DNA of 12,121 nt from JBAZKK01 sp041650795. GTDB lineage: Bacteria; Omnitrophota; Gorgyraeia; Gygaellales; Profunditerraquicolaceae. The notes beneath the pieces are model-generated. The model saw only the letters and a program-made list of their open reading frames with translations, was not told the origin of the DNA and searched no databases. The stretch lies in assembly GCA_041650795.1 (NCBI GenBank), contig JBAZKK010000032.1, positions 1 through 12,121 of the forward strand. Direction: 5' to 3'. Positions 1-7,600 of this stretch are shown here, piece after piece (position 1 is the stretch's first letter; each line of letters opens with the position of its first letter). The position numbers were made by a program, and so were the translations under genes.

Positions 1-840
1 AAATACACCGTAACGTGCGGGGAATATACCAGCAAGAACGGCATCAAATATTGGGGTTTTGAGGAAGGCTACACCTTTAAGACCCACTACAGCGTAAGCG
101 GAAGCGGAAGCTCAAGCAGCAGCTATAAGGATAAGTACGGAAATATCATAACCGTTAACACCTCCTACCACTGGACAGTCAAGGTAACGGTCACCTACAC
201 GGTAGAGGAGGGCGAGATAGAGCAAAAGGGCACCAAGACCTCCACCCACGTAAGCTCCTCCACCTCAATCAGCGTGAAGTACCGCGTAGCTGTAACAATA
301 AAAACTCCTTACGGAAAGGCTACCATAACATACTATGTAACCGCCGCTTACAAACCTAATAATATCCAGACGATAGCCAATACCAAAACAGGCGCAGTCA
401 GCAGCGGGATAGCCGGCATCTCCCCTAAGGGGAGCTTCACTTTAGACACCACCGATAAACAAGGCAATGCCCTTAAGATTGAGTTCGTATACCAAAACAG
501 CTTTAAAGAAGGGACTTCCGGATTGAACTCAGGTGATGTGGAATCCAGCCATATCTCCATGCTATACAACGGCGTTGAGGTTGGCAGCCTTGATGTGACT
601 TATGATGCTGAGGGCAAGGCACAGAGCGCCATAGGCCAAGACGGCGCTAACTATGAAATTGACGGCGATGTTATAAAGTTTACTCCAAACAACAGCGCCA
701 ATCCGAATCTTCCTGATACGTATATACCGATCTCACAGATCTCGCAATACAATATATTTGCCATTGCAGAGGAAATTACATCGCAGACGCCGGAGATTCC
801 TACTGTAGATACCGTTAACCCGGCGCCTAATGTGCCTTAA
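1..840 (+). CDS. C-terminal part of a large Thr/Ser-rich beta-strand protein, 5' end outside window
   Basis: The reading frame is open from the first base and ends at a TAA at 838-840, giving 279 residues with no start in the window. The GTG at 274 is an internal valine codon, because coding sequence of the same character continues upstream of it. I do not recognise the family. The first 120 residues are rich in Thr, Ser, Val and Tyr, with alternating polar/hydrophobic runs (for example KVTVTYTV and ATITYYVTAAY) typical of amphipathic beta strands, and a Ser/Gly patch (GSGSSSSS). The later part holds turn-rich segments (YDAEGKAQ, NYEIDGDVIKF) and a Pro-rich tail ending NPAPNVP. There is one cysteine, no visible membrane segment and no sorting signal at the C-terminus. 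A secreted, surface or periplasmic protein is a reasonable guess from composition only. No hairpin terminator was seen between its stop and the next promoter. Confidence 0.75.
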   Translation, partial: KYTVTCGEYTSKNGIKYWGFEEGYTFKTHYSVSGSGSSSSSYKDKYGNIITVNTSYHWTVKVTVTYTVEEGEIEQKGTKTSTHVSSSTSISVKYRVAVTIKTPYGKATITYYVTAAYKPNNIQTIANTKTGAVSSGIAGISPKGSFTLDTTDKQGNALKIEFVYQNSFKEGTSGLNSGDVESSHISMLYNGVEVGSLDVTYDAEGKAQSAIGQDGANYEIDGDVIKFTPNNSANPNLPDTYIPISQISQYNIFAIAEEITSQTPEIPTVDTVNPAPNVP

Positions 841-868
841 GCTTTATTGGTCTTGAAGGTATTTTGAC

Positions 869-896
869 TTGACATTTCAAACGGCAATGGTATAAT
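869..896 (+). promoter_or_regulatory. Strong sigma70-type promoter with extended -10 for the efflux operon
   Basis: A perfect -35 hexamer TTGACA (869-874) and a perfect -10 hexamer TATAAT (891-896) are separated by 16 bp. TG at 888-889 makes an extended -10 (TGgTATAAT). Transcription should start near 903. It is the only strong plus-strand promoter seen between the upstream gene and the RND operon, and it lies 29 bp after the upstream stop codon. Such a close match to consensus implies high basal initiation, so control would have to act by repression or in the downstream leader. Confidence 0.8.
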
Positions 897-943
897 TCCA
901 TTTAATCAAACACCTTAAGGGAGCAGGGGCTGGCAGAGATTTT

Positions 944-993
944 AAAGGGGGTAAGCCTTTCTTTTTACAAGAGATAGGTCAACCCTCTTTTTT
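944..993 (+). terminator. Compound hairpin followed by T6, terminator-like, in the leader
   Basis: The outer stem AAAGGGGGT (944-952) pairs with ACCCTCTTT (982-990), with one G-U. The inner stem CCTTTCTTTT (956-965) pairs with AAGAGATAGG (969-978), with one mismatch and one G-U, around a three-base loop (966-968). A run of six T (988-993) follows the G/C-rich outer base. This resembles an intrinsic terminator about 90 nt downstream of the predicted start site. The outer stem uses the first three T of the tract, so its efficiency is uncertain. Confidence 0.5.
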
Positions 994-998
994 ATTAT

Positions 999-1037
999 AA
1001 ACACTTTCCCGATTGGGATGGAAAGTGTTTCTGTTTT
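999..1037 (+). terminator. Perfect 11-bp inverted repeat with downstream T-rich tract, directly before RND start
   Basis: AAACACTTTCC (999-1009) and GGAAAGTGTTT (1020-1030) are perfectly complementary over 11 bp around a 10-nt loop, followed by CTGTTTTCT. In RNA this is a stable hairpin with a moderately T-rich tail, ending 15 nt before the ATG at 1046. It may terminate a short leader transcript or shape access to the start codon. The arms are 21 bp centre to centre, about two helical turns, so the same sequence could also be a protein-binding operator on DNA. Confidence 0.55.
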
Positions 1038-1045
1038 CTAAATTT

Positions 1046-4000
1046 ATGAGCATAGCAAAGGCATCTGTAAACCGTCCGGTAACCACGATTATGGTCTTTA
1101 TTGCCATAATCCTCCTGGGCGTGATATCCTGGGTTAAGCTGCCGCAGGAATTATTCCCTCCAATCACCTACCCGCAAATAACCGTAGTAACCTCCTACGA
1201 AAACGCCGCGCCAGAGGAAATCGAAAGCCTCATTACCAAGGTAATCGAAGAGGCGGTCGGCACGGTCAATAATGTCAAGAGGATAAGCTCCATATCCAAG
1301 GAAGGGGTATCCCTGGTAATGGTGGAGTTCAGCTGGGGCACGAATATGGATTTCGCCGCCCTAAACGTCCGCGAGAAGATTGACCTTATTAAAGAAAAGC
1401 TGCCGCGCGAATCGCAGGACCCGGTGGTCATGAAATACAACCCCTTTGACCTGCCGATAATGAACCTGGCGGTAACAGGGCCGGTCTCCAGCCTGGAATT
1501 AAGAGAGCTATGCCGCAAATACATCAAGGATGCCATTGAAAAGGTAGAGGGAGTGGCTTCTGCCAGTATCAGCGGCGGAGAAGAGCGCGAGATTCTGGTG
1601 GAGATAGACCAGGCACGGCTGCGCGCCTCACAGGTCTCTATTGTGGCGGTGGTGGATAGCTTAAAGTCCACTAATATCAATTACCCTGCCGGTACCATTA
1701 AGCAGACCTTCCTGGAATATCTCATCCGCACTATGGGCGAATTCCAGAAAGTAGAAGAAATCAAGGATACGCCGACTGCCCTGGAGCTTCCCGAAGAAAC
1801 CGCCAAGACCCAAAAGGAAAAAGAGAAAAAAGAGCAGAAACCCAGGCGGCTTGTTTATTTAAGGGACATCGCCAAAATCAAAGACAGCGTCAAGGAAAAA
1901 ACCAGCATCTCACGCTACAACGGCAAAGACAGCATCTCCATAATAGTCCGCAAACAATCAGGCACTAATACCCTTAATGTAGTCAAGGGGGTCCGCCGCG
2001 AGATTAAAAGGCTCCTCGCCGAGAAACTCCCCCCAGGCATACGTGTCCAGGTAACATATGACCAATCCCAATTCATCCATGAAGCGCTGGGCAATGTCCG
2101 CGATGCCGGGATTCAGGGAGCCATACTTTCATTCCTTGTCCTCTTCATTTTCTTATGGGAAATAGAGGCCTCTCTAATCATCACCTCCGCCATACCTATC
2201 TGTATTACCGCAACCGTGATATTAATGTATTTCACCAACATCAGCCTCAACATGATGTCTCTGGGAGGGCTGGCAATGGGCGTGGGCATGGTCGTAGATA
2301 ATGCCAACGTGGTTATCGAGAACATATTCCGCTACCGCAAAAGCGGCAGGCGGCTTAAGGACGCGATTGTCACGGGCACCGAAGAGATGGTGCCCCCCAT
2401 CATCGGCTCTACCTTAACCAATATCGCGGTATTCCTGCCTTTTGCCTTTGTGGTAGGCATAGCCGGCCAGATATTCAAGCAACTCTCATTTACCATCACC
2501 TTCTCTCTTATAGCTTCGATCCTCGTGGCAATATCGCTGGTGCCGGTCCTCATCTCTTTTGTGCGCGAGCATAAGTGGCGCCTGCCGGGATATTTTATCT
2601 CCGACAAGATAAATGAGCTGATCATGCGCGACGAAAAAAGCCACCCTGACGAACCCTCTTTCGGCAGGTTCGCACAAAAGATGCTGGCTAACAGGAAAAA
2701 GGTTATCCTGATAGTGCTCGGCCTGTTTCTCTTAAGCCTCCTCATTCTCATGACTACCGAGCGGCAATTCCTGCCGAAGGTGGACCAACGCCAGTTTATC
2801 ATCAAGGTTGACCTGGCGCCGGGGACCCGCCTGGAGATAACTGACAGCGTAGTAAAGAAATTCGAATACCTCCTGCTTGGCCTTGGAGAAACCAAGGACG
2901 TAACGGTTAATATCGGCTCCGGGGAGCAAAGGTTTTCGGCTGAAGAGACCAACATACAGTCTATGGGCAGCCACCAGGCCCAGATTATGGTTAACCTTAA
3001 AAAGAGGTCATACCGAAACAGGCGTTCCACTGACGAAGTCATCCAGTATCTCAAGGGCAGGCTGGAAAAGGAAAACCTCGAAAATGCCGAGATCGAATAC
3101 ATAGCTCAGGAAACCTCTTTCGGCACTGCCATAGAGCAGGGCGCGCCAATCGCCGTCGAAATAAAAGGACCGGACTTAAACAGACTGACTGACATCTCCT
3201 TAATACTCCAGCAACGGCTGAAGAAAATAGGGGGCGTCTATGGCGTAAAGAGCAGCATGTCTGCCCCAAGCCCCGAGACCAAACTTAACATCCTCAAGGA
3301 CAAGGCTTCCCTGTACGGCCTCTCGGTCCGCGATATTGCCGTCACTACCCAGGTGGCGCTTAAAGGTTATGTCGCCACCAAATTCAAAGAAAAACACTCT
3401 CAAGAGGACGTGGATATCCGGGTGCGCCTGAGGCCGCAGGACAGAAACGACCTTAACAACTTAAGAAGGCTCCTGATACATTCTCCGTTGGGTATGGATA
3501 TTTCTCTTTCAGACGTTGCCTATCTTACCAAAGGCGTCGGCCCCACAGAGATCAAGCGCATAGACCAGCAAAGAAGCATAATAATAACGGCGAATGTTTA
3601 CAAACGTAAAATCGGCAGCGTTATGCGTGACCTCGAACGCATCATTAAATCCCTCGCTTCCACTATGCCGAAAGACTACTCCTTTGAGGTTTCGGGAGAG
3701 CAAAAGAACATGCAGGAATCGTTTAAAAGCCTTGCCTTTGCCCTTATCCTGGCTTTTACCCTGGTGTATATGATTATGGCAGGGGAGTTCGAATCCTTAT
3801 GGCAACCTTTCCTTATCATGTTTACCGTGCCGCTATCCCTGATCGGAGTAGCGATAGTGCTCTTTGTCACGCGTACTCCATTAAGCGTAGTGGCCTACCT
3901 TGGCATCATCATGTTAGGAGGCATTGCGGTAAATAACGGGATTGTGCTGATAGAACTCGTAAACTCCTTAAGAAAAAATGGGTATCCCCCTCATGAAGCA

Positions 4001-4606
4001 GTCCTGCAGGCCAGCAAGACACGCCTGAGGCCCATCCTTATGACCTCTTTGACTACTATCCTTGGCCTATTGCCATTGGCGCTTGGAATAGGCCAAGGCG
4101 CAGAGCTGGAAGCCCCCTTAGCGCTAACCGTTATGGGCGGGCTGGCTTCAGCTACATTCCTAACTCTGGTCCTTATCCCAGGCCTGTATCTGACGGTAGT
4201 TGAACGCTTCGAAAAAACTCCGGAATCTGCCCTTGAGATTCCAGGCACGGCACCCATTGAGGCAAATGCACCCCCGGCAGTATCCCCTCAATCTCCTTTG
4301 ACCGAACCAAAGGAGATTAGCACTATAGAGAAAGGGGTCGCTCTTAAAGAAACTGCGGAGACTCCTAAGGCACAAGAGCAGCAAGCGCCTCAGGAATCTC
4401 CTCTTGCCGGGCTCAACCAGCGCCAGAAAGAATTGCTGGAGAAACTGAAAACCTTAAACAAGATTACCCGCAAGGAATACGCCCAGATGTTCAAAATATC
4501 CATCCCCACCGCTGCCAGGGATCTTAAGGAATTAGTGGATAAAAACTTACTGGAACCCCGAGGCCCCCTCGGTCCGGGGAGATGGTATGAGCTAAAGCAA
4601 AGATGA
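1046..4606 (+). CDS. RND (AcrB/HAE1-type) efflux permease with C-terminal winged-helix DNA-binding domain
   Basis: Inner-membrane RND transporter of 1186 residues, expected to be driven by the ion gradient and to export substrates through an adaptor and outer-membrane channel. The ATG at 1046 gives MSIAKASVNRPVTTIM, the usual family N-terminus; an in-frame TTG at 1013 lies inside a hairpin. No Shine-Dalgarno is visible. Visible parts: TM1 about 13-30, first porter region 31-350, TM2-TM6 about 355-505, TM7 552-569, second porter region 570-885, TM8-TM12 896-1051. TM4 has GMVVDN (D418, N419) where AcrB has two Asp. TM10 has VNN (N963, N964) where AcrB has Lys; its paralog downstream matches at both sites. 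A Lys/Glu-rich insert of about 20 residues lies near 250-268. After TM12 come a Pro/Ala/Glu linker (about 1058-1120) and a winged helix (1121-1186), which makes it longer than the usual 1020-1070. The TGA overlaps the next ATG. The substrate is unknown. Confidence 0.93.
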   Translation: MSIAKASVNRPVTTIMVFIAIILLGVISWVKLPQELFPPITYPQITVVTSYENAAPEEIESLITKVIEEAVGTVNNVKRISSISKEGVSLVMVEFSWGTNMDFAALNVREKIDLIKEKLPRESQDPVVMKYNPFDLPIMNLAVTGPVSSLELRELCRKYIKDAIEKVEGVASASISGGEEREILVEIDQARLRASQVSIVAVVDSLKSTNINYPAGTIKQTFLEYLIRTMGEFQKVEEIKDTPTALELPEETAKTQKEKEKKEQKPRRLVYLRDIAKIKDSVKEKTSISRYNGKDSISIIVRKQSGTNTLNVVKGVRREIKRLLAEKLPPGIRVQVTYDQSQFIHEALGNVRDAGIQGAILSFLVLFIFLWEIEASLIITSAIPICITATVILMYFTNISLNMMSLGGLAMGVGMVVDNANVVIENIFRYRKSGRRLKDAIVTGTEEMVPPIIGSTLTNIAVFLPFAFVVGIAGQIFKQLSFTITFSLIASILVAISLVPVLISFVREHKWRLPGYFISDKINELIMRDEKSHPDEPSFGRFAQKMLANRKKVILIVLGLFLLSLLILMTTERQFLPKVDQRQFIIKVDLAPGTRLEITDSVVKKFEYLLLGLGETKDVTVNIGSGEQRFSAEETNIQSMGSHQAQIMVNLKKRSYRNRRSTDEVIQYLKGRLEKENLENAEIEYIAQETSFGTAIEQGAPIAVEIKGPDLNRLTDISLILQQRLKKIGGVYGVKSSMSAPSPETKLNILKDKASLYGLSVRDIAVTTQVALKGYVATKFKEKHSQEDVDIRVRLRPQDRNDLNNLRRLLIHSPLGMDISLSDVAYLTKGVGPTEIKRIDQQRSIIITANVYKRKIGSVMRDLERIIKSLASTMPKDYSFEVSGEQKNMQESFKSLAFALILAFTLVYMIMAGEFESLWQPFLIMFTVPLSLIGVAIVLFVTRTPLSVVAYLGIIMLGGIAVNNGIVLIELVNSLRKNGYPPHEAVLQASKTRLRPILMTSLTTILGLLPLALGIGQGAELEAPLALTVMGGLASATFLTLVLIPGLYLTVVERFEKTPESALEIPGTAPIEANAPPAVSPQSPLTEPKEISTIEKGVALKETAETPKAQEQQAPQESPLAGLNQRQKELLEKLKTLNKITRKEYAQMFKISIPTAARDLKELVDKNLLEPRGPLGPGRWYELKQR
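4406..4603 (+). other. Winged helix-turn-helix domain fused to the RND permease C-terminus
   Basis: The last 66 residues read as a compact wHTH. Helix 1 is NQRQKELLEKLKTL, helix 2 ITRKEYAQMF, then a turn KISIPT, recognition helix TAARDLKELVDKNLL, and a wing EPRGPLGPGRWYEL. The pattern L-N-x-R-Q, I-T-x-x-E-Y, S-x-x-T-A-x-R-D-L-x-x-L-V, L-x-x-x-G-x-G-R-x-x-x-Y is the signature of wHTH modules seen at the C-terminus of some Fic, RecG-like and DeoR-type proteins. It is in frame with the permease, with no stop or frame break, and a Pro-rich linker of about 60 residues joins it to TM12. RND permeases have both termini in the cytoplasm, so the domain would face the DNA. The DNA-binding role is inferred from the fold pattern only. 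Confidence 0.85.
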
Positions 4607-7600
4607 GCCTGCCCAGCATATCCGTCAGGAGGCCGACTGCGGTTTCAATGTTTTTTGTCGGCATAGTATTAGTGGGCATCATAACCTTCCGGCTCCTGCC
4701 GGTAGAAATGATGCCTAATATCAGCTTCGGCGACATCACCATAAATATAGACGTGCGCGGCGGCATCCCCGCCTCGGAGGTGGAGAAACGCATTGCCATA
4801 CCGGTAGAGGAGGCCGTGGGCTCAGTCACCCACCTTAAAAATATCCTCGCCATCTCCAAAGAAGGCAACGCCACCATCATCCTTGAGTTTGAGCCCGGCA
4901 CCAATATGGACTTTGCCGCCCTTGAGGTGCGGGAGAAATTCAACCGCATACGCAACGAGCTTCCCCCCGAAATAGAAAAGCCGGTAATCGCCAAATACGA
5001 ATATATGGACGTGCCGATAATGATCCTGGCGGTAACAAGCGAGAACCGCACCCCGGAAGAATTACGCAAGATTGTGGACGATAGGATTAAAGACCGCATC
5101 CAGAGGATTGAAGGGGTGGCGCGCGCCGAAGTGGCGGGAGGCAGGGAAGGAAAAATCATTATCGAAGTGGATGAACGCCGGCTCCAGGCTTATTCCATTT
5201 CCATCAACCGCATCGTGGACATCATCAACGCCAACAACGCCAATCTTCTGGCGGGAGAAATCAAGAGGTCCAAAGACAAGTACCTCATCAGGACAATCGG
5301 CGAGTTCAAAAACCTGAATGATATGCAAGACCTTGCCATTGCCACCACCAAGGAAGGCTCGGTTATCCGGCTTAAGGATGTCGCTGCGGTTAAAAATTCA
5401 TACCTGGACCCGGTGGCCTTTGCCAGGATGAACGCCCGGCCGGTAGTCTCTATTTACATACAGAAGGAGTCAAACGCCAATACCGTCAAGATCGCCGAGG
5501 CAGTAGAGAAAGAACTGAAACTCTTAAGGGGAACGGTAGAAAAGGATATCAGCCTTACCGCCACCTTTAACCAGGCAGAGGCCATAAAACAAGCGGTAAC
5601 GCAGGTGCAATCGTCCCTCCTCTACGGCGCCATCCTGGCAAGTTTAACGCTCCTTCTTTTTATGCGCAGCCCTTATTCAATATTTGTAATCGCATCCAGC
5701 ATCCCCCTGGCAGTATTATTCGCGTTCTGCCTGATGTTTTTCTCCAAACTTACTATTAACGTCATGACCCTAAGCGGCCTGGCGCTTGGCGTCGGGATGC
5801 TCGTGGATAACGCTATTGTAGTGCTTGACAATACCTTCAAAAAAAGAGAGGAGGCGTTTTTAAGCGGCCAGCTCGAAAATCTAAACCCGCTGCAAAGAAA
5901 CGAGCTTGCTAAAGAATTGGCCATCAGCGGAGCCGACGAAATATTCATGGCGATCAGCGCTTCTACCCTTACTACTCTCATCGTATTCGTGCCGCTCATA
6001 TTTATCAACCAAGAAATCAAAATGCTTTACAGCGGTATCGCTCTGACTATTACCTATTCGCTTCTGGCCTCGCTTCTTGCCGCTATTACCCTGGTTCCGA
6101 TGCTGCTTGGCCGATTGAGATTCAAGGGGCAACCGAAACCCGAAAAACCGAATGCCAACCCCCAAAATGAAACGCGGGATGAAACTCCGGCTGCAGAAAA
6201 AAACTCCGATAGCACGGAGGCTGCCCCCGCGCCTAAAACAACATCGCTATCCGAAAGGTTCCGTTTATTTTATAAAGGCCTGATTTCTCTCTGTCTCTCA
6301 TTGCGCTATCTCATTGTAATGATTGTGGTTATATGTTTCGCCCTGGCGTTAAAAGAATCCAGGAAGTTAGAGACGGAGTTTATCGGCATCGCCGAACAGA
6401 ATAAATTCACCATACATGTTGAGATGCCGACGGGTACCAGGCTTGAGGTCTCGGACAGGGTAGTGGCAAAAATAGAGCAGGTCGTCTCGCGCCTGCCCGA
6501 AGTAAAAACCGCCACCTCCAAGGTAGAACCCTGGTCCAGTAAAATCTACGTGGAACTGACGCCTTTAAGCAAACGCAAGAAAACCACTGCCGAGGTAATG
6601 GATGAACTGCGGCCATTTACCGACAAGATGGAGCCGGCGTTCATATATTACGAGGAGCCCGAAGAGGTCGGGACCAAAGAGATACTGATAGAAATCTACG
6701 GCTATGACTACGACGTATTAAAAAAATTGGCGATGCAGATTGCCCAAAGGATACAATCCATACCTAAATTCACCGATACCAAAATCAGGATGCGCGAAGG
6801 CCGGCCCGAGATGCATCTGGTCATTAATAAAAAGGATGCGGCGATGTTCGGCCTTACTACCGAAGACATCGCACTGGCAATCCATACCCATATGCGCGGG
6901 TTGGTAGCTACGCATTTCCGGGGCTCGGACGCCGATGAACCGGTATTGCGCCTCAAGGAAGAATCCCCCTCTACCATAAGGCCGCCGGACTTCTCATATA
7001 CCCCCGAAGAACAACAGCTCAAAGAGAGCCTGCGCCGTATCGATAAAATGCTGCCGGAGCTGCCGAACAAGGAAACGAAGCAGACCGAAACTATCGTGCG
7101 CCTGGAAGAAAAGTTCCGCCGCACATTCGATGACCTGCGCCGCTTAAGCCTTATTACTCCCGACGGCAGACACATCTATCTTTCGCAGGTAGCTGCCTTT
7201 AAATTCGAATACGGACCGAGCGAAATCTGGCGCAAGAATAAGTCCCGCATGGTCCAGGTGAGCGCCAATACCGGAGGCATCGCCCTTGGCACGGCGGCAG
7301 AAAAAGTAAAACAGGTAATGGCGGGGTTTAATATGCCCAAGGATTATTTTTGGGAAATCGGGGGTAATTATGATAAAATGGTTCGTAACCAGAATGAATT
7401 GTCCTTTGCGCTTATCTTAAGCCTGGTTCTGGTGTATATGATCCTGGCCGGGTTATTTGAGTCGCTTACTGAGCCCTTTATCATACTCGTTACCGTGCCG
7501 CTTGGAGCTATCGGCGCGATTATAGCCCTCAGGATCACGGATAAGGCGGTTGGGATAGGGGTCCTGATTGGGGCTATTATGCTCGCCGGCATTGTAGTGA

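Larger units (their letters stand above)
903..1045 (+). promoter_or_regulatory. Structured 5' leader (possible attenuator, riboswitch-like leader or small RNA)
   Basis: About 143 nt separate the predicted transcription start from the RND start codon. The first 40 nt are purine-rich (GGGAGCAGGGGCTGGCAGAG at 919-938). They are followed by two terminator-like hairpins, at 944-990 and 999-1030. I could not match it to a known riboswitch class, SRP RNA or tmRNA. A short GGCT (928-931) can pair with AGCC (954-957) and would compete with the inner stem of the first hairpin, a thin hint of alternative folding. Either the region is an attenuating leader of the efflux operon, or it encodes a short RNA of about 90-130 nt with readthrough into the operon. 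Confidence 0.5.

Noticed and set aside
903..993. Leader as a known RNA (SRP RNA, preQ1, c-di-GMP, fluoride, guanidine or ZTP riboswitch)
   Set aside because: None of the conserved motifs I remember for these classes is present in the right arrangement.
1018..1041. Seven-codon reading frame (MESVSVF) as a leader peptide
   Set aside because: No Shine-Dalgarno, no run of regulatory codons, and a frame this short arises easily by chance. Kept only as a side note to the start-codon finding.
1013..1045. TTG at 1013 as the start of the first RND gene
   Set aside because: It lies in the loop of a perfect hairpin, has no ribosome site and would add 11 residues not typical of RND N-termini. ATG 1046 gives the expected N-terminus.
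2332..3102. Long minus-strand frame (256 codons) opposite the first RND gene, and a similar 211-codon frame at 4524-5159
   Set aside because: Both are antisense to clearly coding RND sequence, with no recognisable domain and no supporting promoter or ribosome site. They look like codon-bias shadows.
4406..4606. wHTH as a separate gene joined by a sequencing or assembly error
   Set aside because: The frame runs without interruption through a linker of uniform composition, no start codon with ribosome site precedes the domain, and its stop overlaps the next RND start as ATGA, as expected of a genuine operon gene.
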